Notes: generated from the sequence alone by a model not told the origin. A DNA stretch of 64,000 nt from Methanococcus maripaludis C5 (GCF_000016125.1 NC_009135.1:868001-932000); one strand, 5' to 3'; numbered from the stretch's first letter, positions 29,155 through 37,852 are shown. Program-made: numbers and translations.

Positions 29155-30366
29155 ATGGTTGAATTATTGGCCCCTGCAAGAGATTTATCGGGCTTGATTA
29201 CTGCATTCAATAACGGTGCAGATTCAGTATACTGCGGACTAAAAGAAATGAGTATGCGTGCAACCGCTAAAAATTTCGAGAGAAACGAACTAATCGAAGG
29301 CATTAACCTTGCACACGATGCAAATAAGCGAGTATATCTCTGCACAAACACGGTAGTTTACGAAGAGGATATTTTAAATTTAAATGAAATACTCGAATTT
29401 GCTAAATCCGCTGAAGTAGATGCTGTAATTGTAAATGATATTGGAGCAATGGTTACTGCAAAAGATCTCGGACTTGAAGTTCACGTGAGCGTTCAAAACA
29501 ACATTACAAATTCAAAAACTGCTGAATTCTTTTCAAAATTTGCAAAAAGAGTTGTTTTATCAAGAGAACTTACCCTAACTCAGATTAAACAGATTAAAGA
29601 AAATTTAAAAGTAAATAAAGTTGATTTAGAACTTGAAGGATTTATTCACGGGGCACTATGCACCGCAATGAGTGGAAGGTGCTATTTAAGTTCATATTTA
29701 TTTAATAGAAATGCGAACTGTGGAGACTGTTTACAGCCATGCAGGAGATCGTGGAAATTAGTAAATGAACACGCTGACGGAACTCATGAGCTAATCTGCG
29801 AAGGAAAATATCTTCTTTCGCCAAAAGACCTCTGCATGATTGAACATATCCCCGAAATGCTTGAAGTTTTTGACTGCTTTAAAATTGAAGGGCGTGCTAA
29901 AAACGTAGATTACGTGATGCGTACGACAAAAACTTACAGGGAAGCTATTGATTCGGTAATTGATGGGACTTACGAAGAAAAACTCCCATTATTCAAAAAA
30001 GAACTCGATAAAATCTACAATCGAGGATATGATATAGGATTTTATTTCAGAGATCTTACTTGTAATACAGATTTGCAATACGAATTTGAAGGAAATATAT
30101 CTCCTTACAAAAAAATTGAAGTTGGAAAGGTTGTAAATTACTTTAAAAAAGTAGGTGTTGCTGAAATCACCCTTATTGATGATTTAAACGTGGGAGATCG
30201 TGTTTTGATAATTGGGCCGACTACAGGATGCGTTGAAGAAAAAATTGAATCAATGCAGGTCGAAGGCGAAAACATTAAAACTGTCAAAAAAGGCCAAAAT
30301 GTTGGAATCAAACTTGAAAATTTAGTAAGGGAAAATGACAAAGTTTACATTTTAAAAGAGGATTAA
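29155..30366 (+). CDS. U32 family peptidase / RNA hydroxylation-type protein
   Basis: A 403-aa protein starting MVELLAPARDLSGLITAFNN. The U32 signature is complete: LELEGFIHGALCTAMSGRC, then YLSSYLFNRNANCGDC and LQPCRRSW, whose Cys residues may hold an Fe-S cluster. A C-terminal beta-barrel (YKKIEVGKVVNYFKKVGVAE) follows. Bacterial members are collagenase-like or act in prephenate-dependent RNA hydroxylation; the archaeal function is open. GGTGAAGAAT precedes the ATG. Confidence 0.85.
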   Translation: MVELLAPARDLSGLITAFNNGADSVYCGLKEMSMRATAKNFERNELIEGINLAHDANKRVYLCTNTVVYEEDILNLNEILEFAKSAEVDAVIVNDIGAMVTAKDLGLEVHVSVQNNITNSKTAEFFSKFAKRVVLSRELTLTQIKQIKENLKVNKVDLELEGFIHGALCTAMSGRCYLSSYLFNRNANCGDCLQPCRRSWKLVNEHADGTHELICEGKYLLSPKDLCMIEHIPEMLEVFDCFKIEGRAKNVDYVMRTTKTYREAIDSVIDGTYEEKLPLFKKELDKIYNRGYDIGFYFRDLTCNTDLQYEFEGNISPYKKIEVGKVVNYFKKVGVAEITLIDDLNVGDRVLIIGPTTGCVEEKIESMQVEGENIKTVKKGQNVGIKLENLVRENDKVYILKED

Positions 30367-30456
30367 TTTAGTTTTTAAATTAAAAATCCGATATTAGTAC
30401 AGTAAATTTTTATATCTAGAAGTATGAATTATGAATATCAAACTCATGGTGATCAT

Positions 30457-31350
30457 ATGAAAGAAGATAAGATGTCCAAATTTGCACATATTACGAGCGT
30501 ACACCCTTGCTACAACGAAAAACTCCACCACAAAATTGGTAGAGTCCACTTACCTGTTGCACCAAAATGTAATATTGCGTGCAGATTCTGTAAAAGATGT
30601 ATTGGAGAGGAATCAGCCTGTGAAAATAGACCTGGTGTTTCACACCATATCATGAAACCCGCAGAAGTTGAAAATTACTTAAATGACCTGTTGGAAAAAA
30701 GTCCAAATATTAAAGTTGCAGGAATTGCAGGACCTGGAGACAGCCTGTTCAATGAAGAAACTTTCGAAACCTTAGAAATATTACAAGAAAAATTCCCAGA
30801 TCTAGTTAGATGCCTTTCAACAAACGGGCTTTTGCTTCCAAAATATGCTGAAAGGTTAGCAGAACTTGGAGTAAAAACCGTAACCGTTACAGTAAATGCA
30901 GTAGATCCAAAAATTCAAGCACAGATTGTTGACTGGATATACTACGAAGGAAAAGTTTACCGTGGAGAAGAAGGTGCTGAAATATTGATCAAAAACCAGA
31001 TTGAAGGAGTTAAAAAACTAGCAGAATTCGATGTTGCAGTTAAAATTAACACAGTATTGATTCCTGAAATAAACATGAATCATATTGTAGAAATTGCAAA
31101 AACTTTCGAAAAAGATGCATTCGTTCATAACGTAATTCCTTTGATTCCAATGTATAAAATGGAAAACTTGAAAAAACCAACCTGTGATGAAATAAGCAAT
31201 GTAAGAGATACTGCAGAAGAATATCTCCACCAGTTCAGAGCATGCCAACAGTGTAGGGCTGATGCAGTGGGACTTGTAACTGAACACAAACACCTTGAAG
31301 AAAAAGGTAAAAAGTTGAATATTTACGATTTAAAACACTTCTCACACTAA
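30457..31350 (+). CDS. nifB: Nitrogenase FeMo-cofactor biosynthesis radical SAM protein NifB
   Basis: A 297-aa stand-alone NifB that builds the NifB-co Fe-S-carbide precursor. The radical SAM cluster motif C38-x3-C42-x2-C45 lies in KCNIACRFCKRCIG. GIAGPGDSLFN, CLSTNGLLLP and VTVTVNAVDP follow, and FRACQQCRADAVGLV near the C-terminus supplies ligands for auxiliary clusters. It lacks the NifX-like domain, as in other methanogens. GGTGAT precedes the ATG at 30457. It is isolated from a nif operon here. Confidence 0.95.
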   Translation: MKEDKMSKFAHITSVHPCYNEKLHHKIGRVHLPVAPKCNIACRFCKRCIGEESACENRPGVSHHIMKPAEVENYLNDLLEKSPNIKVAGIAGPGDSLFNEETFETLEILQEKFPDLVRCLSTNGLLLPKYAERLAELGVKTVTVTVNAVDPKIQAQIVDWIYYEGKVYRGEEGAEILIKNQIEGVKKLAEFDVAVKINTVLIPEINMNHIVEIAKTFEKDAFVHNVIPLIPMYKMENLKKPTCDEISNVRDTAEEYLHQFRACQQCRADAVGLVTEHKHLEEKGKKLNIYDLKHFSH

Positions 31351-31447
31351 CTTTTTTTAAATTTTTATTTTTTTAACCATAAGGTATAAATGATACTTTT
31401 TAAAGATAGAACTCAAATAAGAAACATGATTTTTAAAGGTGCTATTT

Positions 31448-31720
31448 ATGGAAAATGTAGTAATTACCGTTGTTGGTGTGGATAAACCAGGTATTGTTGC
31501 AGCAGTTACAAAAATTCTCTCAGAACACAGCGCAAATATTGTAGATATCAGACAGACAATCATGGAAGACCTGTTCACCATGATTATGCTCGTAGATATC
31601 TCAAAATTAGACTCAGATCTTTCAGAATTAAATGTTGCTCTTGAAAAGCTAGGGGCAGAAATTGGAGTTAAAATAAACGTGCAACACGAAAACATCTTCA
31701 AATACATGCACAGAATTTAA
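31448..31720 (+). CDS. ACT domain protein (UPF0237 type)
   Basis: A 90-aa single ACT domain: ENVVITVVGVDKPGIVAAVT, then ANIVDIRQTIMEDLFTMIMLV. Free-standing ACT proteins of this type bind small ligands such as amino acids and regulate partners. Start at 31448 after AAGGTGCTATTT. It follows nifB by 97 bp. Confidence 0.88.
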   Translation: MENVVITVVGVDKPGIVAAVTKILSEHSANIVDIRQTIMEDLFTMIMLVDISKLDSDLSELNVALEKLGAEIGVKINVQHENIFKYMHRI

Positions 31721-31802
31721 TTTTTAAATTTTTGATTTTTAATACTTTTTTATTTTGTTCACAACAAAACGATTTAAATAGTTTTTAACACATATTGTTT
31801 GT

Positions 31803-31816
31803 ACACAATATTGTGT
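31803..31816. promoter_or_regulatory. 14-bp perfect palindrome, probable operator
   Basis: ACACAATATTGTGT is self-complementary. It lies between a TATA-like region and the GTG start at 31831, and an imperfect copy (ACACATATTGT) sits 13 bp upstream. This is the layout of a repressor site overlapping a transcription start. Confidence 0.5.
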
Positions 31817-31830
31817 TAGAGGGGAGAATA

Positions 31831-32079
31831 GTGAAAACCATATTAAATGAATGCATTGACAAACTTTCTAATCTTGAATGTGATTTTGAACTTGAAAATC
31901 GTTACATTAAATGGTCAAAACTCGATATCGAGATTTACAAATGCCTTGAAGATCAAGAATACCTAAAAACAAGTTCAAAATGGATAAATAAAGTAATAAC
32001 GTCTGAAAAGCTAAGCAGTAACAAAACCGGAGAAATTTTAGAAATTAGAAAAATGATAAATAGATTAAACCAGAACTAA
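31831..32079 (+). CDS. Small hypothetical protein (82 aa)
   Basis: GTG start (MKTILNECIDKLSNLECDFE) after the strong ribosome site GAGGGGAGAATA. The protein is charged and helical, with RYIKWSKLDIEIYKCLEDQE and a C-terminal basic helix. I do not recognise it. The in-frame codons upstream of 31831 overlap the operator palindrome and are not coding. It might be a small DNA-binding autoregulator given the palindrome in its promoter, but that is a guess. Confidence 0.6.
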   Translation: MKTILNECIDKLSNLECDFELENRYIKWSKLDIEIYKCLEDQEYLKTSSKWINKVITSEKLSSNKTGEILEIRKMINRLNQN

Positions 32080-32154
32080 TCTGTAAAAATCTTAATTTTA
32101 ATATTTTCATACTTTTTTAAAATAAAAATTAAAAGAAAATAATATTTGAAGTAA

Positions 32155-32706
32155 TTATTTGAAGTTTTTAAGTTCTTCTTGAAGTTTTACTGCTTCGTCC
32201 ATCCATTCTTCTTCGATAGGCTTTTCTGATGCAACCATCACTACGGTTTTGTCTCGAATTGTTTTTCTAACCCGCATTCCCTCTGGAAAAACACGGTTCA
32301 TAAAATCAAGAACCCTATCAACAAAATCGTCCTTTGCATCGTGAATTACCATATCTAAATCAAGTTCCGAATCAGTAACAATTTCAAATCTTGAAGGCTG
32401 GTCCATAACATTTATTTTTGCTAAAAGCTCAGGCGCGTAAGTTTCGTCATCAATATTTAATTTAGTTATAGTTTTTCCGTTCGATTTCTTTGATTCATTA
32501 ATTGTTGCAATATCCCTTAATCTTATCAGTTTTGAAGTTGATTTTGGCAAAATTCCAATTATAAAATAAGGAATATCCTGCCTGCAGATCATTTTTGTCT
32601 TTATGATAGATTTTCCCAAAACGAGGTCTTCGAGAGACGTTTGAATAATTCTTTCGTAAATTGCTTTTCCAGCTTCGTCATTGCATTCAACATCGATATA
32701 AGCCAT
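32155..32706 (-). CDS. Probable methanogenesis marker protein 17
   Basis: A 183-aa protein beginning MAYIDVECNDEAGKAIYERI with MICRQDIPYFIIGILPKSTSK and RVFPEGMRVRKTIRDKTVVMV. Length and pattern fit methanogenesis marker 17, a protein found only in methanogens and linked by genomic distribution to methyl-CoM reductase maturation. My recognition is from memory of the family. Start after CAGGGGTAAT. Confidence 0.6.
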   Translation of the reverse strand: MAYIDVECNDEAGKAIYERIIQTSLEDLVLGKSIIKTKMICRQDIPYFIIGILPKSTSKLIRLRDIATINESKKSNGKTITKLNIDDETYAPELLAKINVMDQPSRFEIVTDSELDLDMVIHDAKDDFVDRVLDFMNRVFPEGMRVRKTIRDKTVVMVASEKPIEEEWMDEAVKLQEELKNFK

Positions 32707-32781
32707 ATTACCCCTGAATCTTAAAAATGGATGATTATTTTCTAAAGTAATATATTGTAAAAATAGTATATAAATAAAGTC

Positions 32782-32976
32782 TTAGCCACCTGAAACAATT
32801 GGAACTAACCTCAAAGTGTCGTTTTCAGAAAGATCATCTGTTTCAGAAAGAATTTCGCCATTTCTAACAACAAGATTGTCTTTTATGCCCATTTTTTCAA
32901 TGAAATCTTTTAGCTTTGCATTTTCCGGCAGTTCAATTTCGGACAATTCTCCAGCATTCTTTATAAAAACTTTCAA
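32782..32976 (-). CDS. ThiS/MoaD-like ubiquitin-fold sulfur carrier
   Basis: A 64-aa beta-grasp protein ending in the di-glycine tail VSGG that E1-like enzymes adenylate and thiolate. LSEIELPENAKLKDFIEKMG and LSENDTLRLVPIVSGG are typical. AGGTGG stands five bases before TTG at 32976; a GTG at 32985 lies inside that ribosome site. Role could be thiamin, molybdopterin or tRNA sulfur transfer. Confidence 0.8.
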   Translation of the reverse strand: MKVFIKNAGELSEIELPENAKLKDFIEKMGIKDNLVVRNGEILSETDDLSENDTLRLVPIVSGG

Positions 32977-33033
32977 AAGAACCACCTGATTTTAAAATAA
33001 TAAAAAAATATTTAAAAATGAAAAATAAATGAA

Positions 33034-34026
33034 TCATTCTTCTTTTTCAAGACCGCACATTTTTCTTAATTTTGCACCGACTTCTTCGATTTGTAAGTCT
33101 CCTTCGATTCTTCTCATTGCTTTTAAGTGCGCGTGGTTTACTTGTTTTTCAAGCACGAATTCTTTTGTGAATCTTCCATCTTGGATTTCTTTTAAGATTT
33201 CTTTCATTGCAGCTTTTGAGTCAGCTGTAACGATTCTGCTTCTTCTTGTAAGTCCACCGTATTCTGCAGTGTTACTTACATCGTTCCACATGTTTTTGAA
33301 TCCTTTTTGGTAGATTAAGTCAACAATTAATTTCAATTCGTGGCATGTTTCAAAGTATGCCATTTCTGGTGCGTATCCTGCTTCAACAAGTGTTTCGAAT
33401 CCTGCTTTGATTAATTCGGTAACTCCGCCGCATAAAACAGCTTGTTCACCGAAAAGGTCAGTTTCTGTTTCTTCTTTGAAAGTTGTCTGGATAACTCCGG
33501 CCCTTGATAAACCGATTCCTTTTGCCATTGCTGAAACAATGTCAAATGCGTTGTTTGTTGCATCGATTTCGATACAGATTAAACCTGGAACACCGAAGCC
33601 TTCTTCGTATGTTCTTCTAACCATTTTTCCAGGTGATTTTGGAGCAACTAAAACCACGTTAACTCCCTTTGGTGGAACAATGAATCCATAGTGGATGTTA
33701 AAACCATGTGAAAAGCTGAGTGTTTTTCCTTCCTTTAAATATGGTTTTATCTGGCTTTCATAAACTTCTGCCTGTAATTCGTCAGGAATTAAGATGTGGA
33801 TGATGTCAGCTTTTTCAGCAGCTTCTTCGATAGTCATTACGTTGTGACCGTCTGCTTTAGCGTTTTCCCATGAAGCACCGTTTTTTCTTAAACCAACAAC
33901 AACGTTTAATCCGCTGTCTTTCATGTTTAAGGACTGTGCCCTACCTTGACTTCCATAACCGATTACTGCAATTGTTTTTTCTTTTAAAGCATCTAATTTA
34001 AAATCTGAGTCATAGAATACCTTCAT
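33034..34026 (-). CDS. ilvC: Ketol-acid reductoisomerase
   Basis: A 330-aa class I KARI, second step of valine/isoleucine synthesis. It begins [20 protein letters not shown], with the Rossmann loop [29 protein letters not shown], the metal-binding [12 protein letters not shown] and the [15 protein letters not shown] segment. GAGGTGAAGACA precedes the ATG. Its 5' side is only 34 bp from the attL repeat of the integrated element, which separates it from ilvNB. KARI can reduce ketopantoate in some bacteria, relevant to the broken panE. Confidence 0.97.
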   Translation of the reverse strand: MKVFYDSDFKLDALKEKTIAVIGYGSQGRAQSLNMKDSGLNVVVGLRKNGASWENAKADGHNVMTIEEAAEKADIIHILIPDELQAEVYESQIKPYLKEGKTLSFSHGFNIHYGFIVPPKGVNVVLVAPKSPGKMVRRTYEEGFGVPGLICIEIDATNNAFDIVSAMAKGIGLSRAGVIQTTFKEETETDLFGEQAVLCGGVTELIKAGFETLVEAGYAPEMAYFETCHELKLIVDLIYQKGFKNMWNDVSNTAEYGGLTRRSRIVTADSKAAMKEILKEIQDGRFTKEFVLEKQVNHAHLKAMRRIEGDLQIEEVGAKLRKMCGLEKEE

Positions 34027-34059
34027 TGTCTTCACCTCTAATCTCACAACCTTTTATAG

Positions 34060-34076
34060 TATAATCATATATAATA
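34060..34076. repeat. attL core repeat
   Basis: TATAATCATATATAATA, identical to 56623-56639. It lies 34 bp upstream of ilvC, in its promoter region, so it may double as the ilvC TATA region on the other strand. The match extends imperfectly to the left (TTTTATAG versus TTTTAAAGT). Confidence 0.7.
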
Positions 34077-34085
34077 TTAACATCT

Positions 34086-34101
34086 GATACCAATTTGTAT
34101 C
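34086..34101. repeat. Inverted repeat inside attL, possible integrase site
   Basis: GATAC-CAATTT-GTATC, 9 bp inside the core repeat. A matching GATACC-GAAAA-GGTATC lies 10 bp inside the attR core (56596-56612). In a circle the core would be flanked by both. Confidence 0.55.
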
Positions 34102-34716
34102 CACGAATGTATTAATCAATTATACTTAACAATAGAAATCATGATATTTATAAGTTCTTCTTTTAACGATTAAAGAAAGGAAAACGCTTATTTTTTTAGA
34201 CGATATTTAGACGTATAAATGGACGATTTTTAAGATCTATATTAAAAACGAGTAATTCAGTCTTATTCAATTTGCCGAGCTACAAAGTTGTACGGAAAAT
34301 TTACAGTGTAACACCTTGGTAACTATTATTAGCCCTGACGGGCAAGTTGTGAAAGTTGGTTCCACTGCGCCAAAGTAAAAAGTACGCCCTACACCTTGCA
34401 GGTGCAGGGCTACTGACTAGGGTGTGGGGCTTCGCCCAGAGAGTGCTTGGGGCATATGATTTAAGTTTGGATTATAAAAATAGTAAATGGATCTGTTGCT
34501 TTCGGGTCTCTGAACCCTCAGCCTCATCTCAAGATGCAGGATTGATTAATTTTTAGGGTGTTGCATCTCTCCGATTCGGCACGCAACAGGAATTATTTTC
34601 CAGAGGTCATGCCATGGGCTTATATGCCCTTTCGGGTATCTATCGCCCAGGCGATAATGAGTGCTTAGGGCAATTGATTTTATTCCCTTCGGGCTTGGAA
34701 ACTCGTTAAAATATAT

Positions 34717-34783
34717 AATTTTTTACTATATCGGGTTTTGCCCTTTGGACCGCTACGCTCAAAACCTCGTATAGTAAAAAATT
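34717..34783. repeat. Long inverted repeat (24-bp stem)
   Basis: A 14-bp perfect outer stem (AATTTTTTACTATA/TATAGTAAAAAATT) continues inward as TCGGGTTTTG/CAAAACCTCG with one mismatch and G-U pairs, leaving a 19-nt loop. It is the strongest structure in the window and lies inside the proposed RNA. Confidence 0.8.
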
Positions 34784-34872
34784 CAAAACTACTGAACAAG
34801 ACCAAAAAGGTCAGACAGATTACTATCCCCAAGGGGTTTAATTTGCATATATGATTTTATTCCCTCCGGGTT

Positions 34873-34890
34873 TTACTCGATATCGAGTAA
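34873..34890. repeat. 18-bp perfect palindrome
   Basis: TTACTCGATATCGAGTAA is self-complementary. It could be a hairpin of the RNA or a protein-binding site. Confidence 0.6.
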
Positions 34891-35106
34891 TGCTTCAGAA
34901 AAAACTACTTTTCTGCTGCATTCAAAATATATTTTTATTTTTTTAATTTGTTTTTTCATGCTGCAGACAGTTCATATATTTTTTTCTTATAATAAATTAA
35001 AAATTCCAGGAACAGCCCCTAAAGAAAAAATTTAATCTTTGGAAAATTCTTTAAATTCAATTTAAACGATAAATAAAAGTTTTTCTTATAAGAAAATGTA
35101 AAAAAA

Positions 35107-35256
35107 TTATTTCATTCTATTCAGATCAGATTTATTAAATTTATTTTTTTGTTCCCTAGTTTCCTTTAATTTTTTGGTCTTTTTCTTTTCTAAAATTTCC
35201 CTTCTTACTCTTTCCGAACGAATTCTTTCAATTCCACCGATTTTTAATTTTTTCAT
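35107..35256 (-). CDS. 49-aa highly charged small protein, last gene of the virion/transfer module
   Basis: ATG at 35256 follows GAGGTGTGGGA. The protein starts MKKLKIGGIERIRSERVRRE and is dominated by Lys, Arg and Glu, predicted as one long helix. It follows the ATPase gene by 9 bp. It may bind nucleic acid; no family is recognised. Confidence 0.6.
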   Translation of the reverse strand: MKKLKIGGIERIRSERVRREILEKKKTKKLKETREQKNKFNKSDLNRMK

Positions 35257-35265
35257 TCCCACACC

Positions 35266-35793
35266 TCATGCTTTCATTTGTTGAACATACATTTTTGCAC
35301 GTTCTATTTTTCCAGTTCTTTCAATTGCTTTCTGTTTTTCGAAGAATTCTTCAAAACCTTTCAAAAACGGAACTTCAAAAGAAAAGCCAGTATCAGTTAC
35401 TAATCGCCCATAGTTAGCAATATAAAACGGCTTAAACATGGAACGAATGACTTTATCGAATAAATAAATATCCGGTGCAGTTGTAACAAACATAGGAAGA
35501 ACTTCTCTTACTTCTTGAAGCAAAAAGTTAAAATTTTTATTTTTTTTGGTAGAATAATCACGATTGTTAAATTTAGATGCAAAATCATCTAAAAATATAC
35601 AGTCGAATTCGTCTAAGTCTTCAGGAATATCATTTATTGAGTAACAAATTTTATACTTAAATCCGGCTTTTTCAAACAGATACGCAATTGCGTTCATATG
35701 GGTAGTTTTTCCACTTCCACGAGCCCCCACAATAGCAATAGAGTCATGCTCCCTATTTTCTTTGTTATGTTTCAAAAGGTCTTCAAATCTCAT
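35266..35793 (-). CDS. Small P-loop NTPase, candidate genome-packaging or transfer ATPase
   Basis: A 175-aa ATPase with Walker A GARGSGKT (23-30) and Walker B CIFLDDF (D69, D70). FVTTAPDIYLFDKVIRSMF in the middle may be the sensor region. The size and acidic Walker B resemble the compact A32/HerA-type packaging ATPases of tailless archaeal viruses; an AAA transfer ATPase is an alternative. Its ATG overlaps the previous gene's stop (ATGA), so the two are coupled. Confidence 0.65.
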   Translation of the reverse strand: MRFEDLLKHNKENREHDSIAIVGARGSGKTTHMNAIAYLFEKAGFKYKICYSINDIPEDLDEFDCIFLDDFASKFNNRDYSTKKNKNFNFLLQEVREVLPMFVTTAPDIYLFDKVIRSMFKPFYIANYGRLVTDTGFSFEVPFLKGFEEFFEKQKAIERTGKIERAKMYVQQMKA

Positions 35794-36077
35794 TTCTGAC
35801 CCTCTTTTTTAAGATTTTCCTTTTCTTCAATATCCGAAGATTTTCTATAATCTTGAGTATTATTGCAAACTTGATTATAATATGGCAACATATCCGGGTT
35901 CGAGTGAGTTAAACGGTTTAATTTATTTTTTTGCCAATAATTATACACTTCTTTTGGAAAATGACCCCGTTTTACACATTCTTTCATAATATAATCAAGA
36001 TAATTGTGTGTTTTTGTAACGTATTTAGGCGGAATTATTGCCCGTGCCATCTTCTTCGAAGTTTCTGGATTCGGCAT
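35790..36077 (-). CDS. Hypothetical 95-aa basic protein
   Basis: MPNPETSKKMARAIIPPKYV at the N-terminus; the rest is basic and Asn/Gln-rich (YYNQVCNNTQDYRKSS). GGTGG five bases before the ATG sets the start, so its first 53 bases overlap the end of the upstream gene in another frame. It is translationally coupled to the ATPase. Family unknown. Confidence 0.65.
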   Translation of the reverse strand: MPNPETSKKMARAIIPPKYVTKTHNYLDYIMKECVKRGHFPKEVYNYWQKNKLNRLTHSNPDMLPYYNQVCNNTQDYRKSSDIEEKENLKKEGQK

Positions 36078-37140
36078 TTTTACCACCAAACATCATTTTA
36101 AACATTTCTTCATAAGGATTATCCTTATTTTCTTCAAGAATTTCGTCATTTTCTAATTTATCAACCTTATCAAGTTCGTATTTTGATACTCCTGGTTTCA
36201 AATCAATCAAAATAAGGTTTAAAATTTTTCCAACTTTTTCGATAACTCTTGAATCAAATGAATTTTTCATTTTTGAGTGTTCCTCAAACATATTTGATAC
36301 TTTTTCATTCATTTCCTCGAATATTCCCCGATTAGTCAGATAATCAATTTCCGAATACATATGAACGTCTGAAAAGACAATCCTTTTATTTTCCCAGTCG
36401 ATAGAATCAGCCAAAAAGACAGAGCCACCGTCATGTCCTGAAAATGCTAGAGATTCAACCATGTCATTTTTTAAATGTTTTAAATAGCTGATTTCATGTT
36501 CTAAAACTTCTTTTTTAAATTTAGCTTCGTTAAATTCTTTCAATAAGTTATCATATTTTTTGAAGTTTTGTTTTTGTTTTCCTGTTGCAATTCTATAAGC
36601 TCGTTTTAAATCCTTTTTTCCGGCTTTTTTCATTGCGATAAAGTGATATATAACATTTTCAAGCTCTTCTTTAACTTTTATTTTGGCCCTAATATCTGCA
36701 TCGACTTTTTTAATTTCTTCGATTATTTTATCAAGCTCTTTGGAAGACCCAGCAAACTCGATTCTTGCAATATATTTTTTCTTGGTTCCTGACATTTCCC
36801 ATTCGCCAGTTTTAAAAAGTTTTTTCGGGAAATAGTAAGGAGTTAGTGTTCTACCTTCGATTACAAGAATTACAATATATTCGACTTTGAAAAGACTTGA
36901 AATCATAAGGTATGAGGGAACAGCAAAGGCAAATGCACCAAGTAAGGTATAAATAAACCATACTGGAGCAAATGACATCAAAGAAACTAAAAGCCCGATG
37001 ACTAAACAGACTTTAAAAGCTTTCCAGAGAAATTTTCTTCCCTGATCTACAAGCTCGTACTTCCAGTCGTAATTATATGTTACATTTTTAAGGTTTTCCT
37101 GCGGTTCTTGTCTTGGCATCTGTTGTATATCATCTTCCAT
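36025..37140 (-). CDS. Large membrane-anchored protein with coiled coil (371 aa)
   Basis: MEDDIQQMPRQEPQENLKNV opens a short cytoplasmic tail. Two adjacent hydrophobic helices (VCLVIGLLVSLMSFAPVWFI and YTLLGAFAFAVPSYLMISS) come next, and the rest is a soluble domain with long Lys/Glu helices (about residues 120-220). It may be a structural or motor-associated protein of the virion/transfer complex. The start follows GGGGGCGGTTGGTA and overlaps the previous stop (TAATG). Not recognised. Confidence 0.7.
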   Translation of the reverse strand: MEDDIQQMPRQEPQENLKNVTYNYDWKYELVDQGRKFLWKAFKVCLVIGLLVSLMSFAPVWFIYTLLGAFAFAVPSYLMISSLFKVEYIVILVIEGRTLTPYYFPKKLFKTGEWEMSGTKKKYIARIEFAGSSKELDKIIEEIKKVDADIRAKIKVKEELENVIYHFIAMKKAGKKDLKRAYRIATGKQKQNFKKYDNLLKEFNEAKFKKEVLEHEISYLKHLKNDMVESLAFSGHDGGSVFLADSIDWENKRIVFSDVHMYSEIDYLTNRGIFEEMNEKVSNMFEEHSKMKNSFDSRVIEKVGKILNLILIDLKPGVSKYELDKVDKLENDEILEENKDNPYEEMFKMMFGGKNAESRNFEEDGTGNNSA

Positions 37141-37838
37141 TACCAACCGCCCCCGATTTCATTTTCTTTTTTCTTTTTCATTCGTTTAATCCACAGGAAA
37201 TTTAAACCCGAAACGATAATACCTCCAGTAATCATATAGACAAGTGTGTTAAGGTAGTACCACGATTGTTTAATTAAAATCTCTTTATCTTCGCTTTCCT
37301 CGTACCATTCGATATAACGTTTGTGAATAACCTTTAAAGTTCCAGTATCATAGATAATCTCTTGATTTTCATCTTTAATTTGAACCCTAAATTTATTAAC
37401 GTCTGAATGTTCAAGATTAAAGCGATACATCGAATAACCTTGAGATAAATTATATTTCTTCATCTCATCATCGTTAATGTGGAAAAAAACAGTATTTCCG
37501 CTAAAATTATTATAGATATTTACAAAAATTTCATCGTAAATAATAAAGCTCTTAGGTCTGTATGCTAAGGATATAGAAGAATTCTTCCGTTGTGAAGTTA
37601 TTGTAACATCTAAATCGTTAGTTGTTTTGTAAACCTCACCGTATGCAGTCTTGTCTTCAAGTTTATAATCTCTGGAAATCTCTTTCACATCTTTAAAAAG
37701 TGAAAAGGATTTCGATATTATTGCATCTGATGACTCATTTGCAACGATCATTATTGTATTTTCAGCACTAACTGGAGTAAATAACGATGCAGTAATAAAA
37801 AGAATCATCAAACCTAATACAAATCCTTTTTTAAACAC
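37140..37838 (-). CDS. Secreted/anchored surface protein (signal peptide, beta domain, C-terminal helix)
   Basis: A 232-aa protein. Residues 1-25 form a signal peptide (FKKGFVLGLMILFITASLF-TPVSA). A beta-rich exterior domain of about 165 residues follows, then a single helix (YYLNTLVYMITGGIIVSGLNF) and a basic tail (KRMKKKKENE). This type I topology suits a virion spike or envelope protein. Start GTG after GAGGTTAAAAC. Confidence 0.7.
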   Translation of the reverse strand: MFKKGFVLGLMILFITASLFTPVSAENTIMIVANESSDAIISKSFSLFKDVKEISRDYKLEDKTAYGEVYKTTNDLDVTITSQRKNSSISLAYRPKSFIIYDEIFVNIYNNFSGNTVFFHINDDEMKKYNLSQGYSMYRFNLEHSDVNKFRVQIKDENQEIIYDTGTLKVIHKRYIEWYEESEDKEILIKQSWYYLNTLVYMITGGIIVSGLNFLWIKRMKKKKENEIGGGW

Positions 37839-37852
37839 GTTTTAACCTCATT

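Larger units (their letters stand above)
34262..34950 (+). ncRNA. Probable large structured non-coding RNA
   Basis: The block is visibly richer in G+C than its surroundings and has no convincing reading frame. It holds many local hairpins: GCCCT-a-CACCT-tgc-AGGTG-c-AGGGC (34386-34410), GGGC-TTC-GCCC (34427-34437), TGTTGC/GCAACA (34559-34588), TATCGC-CCAG-GCGATA (34641-34656), a 24-bp stem (34717-34783), CCCC-AA-GGGG (near 34830), a palindrome (34873-34890) and CAGAAAA/TTTTCTG (34896-34915). UUCG-type loops (CCCTTCGGG) recur. AGTGCTTRGGGCA occurs at 34442 and 34660, and TGATTTTATTCCCTYCGGG at about 34675 and 34852. A TATA-like CTATATTAAAAA (34238-34249) lies upstream and long T-tracts (34930-34957) follow, so I favour the + strand. 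Confidence 0.6.

Noticed and set aside
34027-34320. Integration into a tRNA gene
   Set aside because: No tRNA or tRNA 3' end is present at either border; the direct repeat lies in a promoter gap.
34356-34556. 66-codon plus-strand frame inside the hairpin-rich block
   Set aside because: Start without ribosome site and sequence that follows hairpin arms; the RNA interpretation is stronger.
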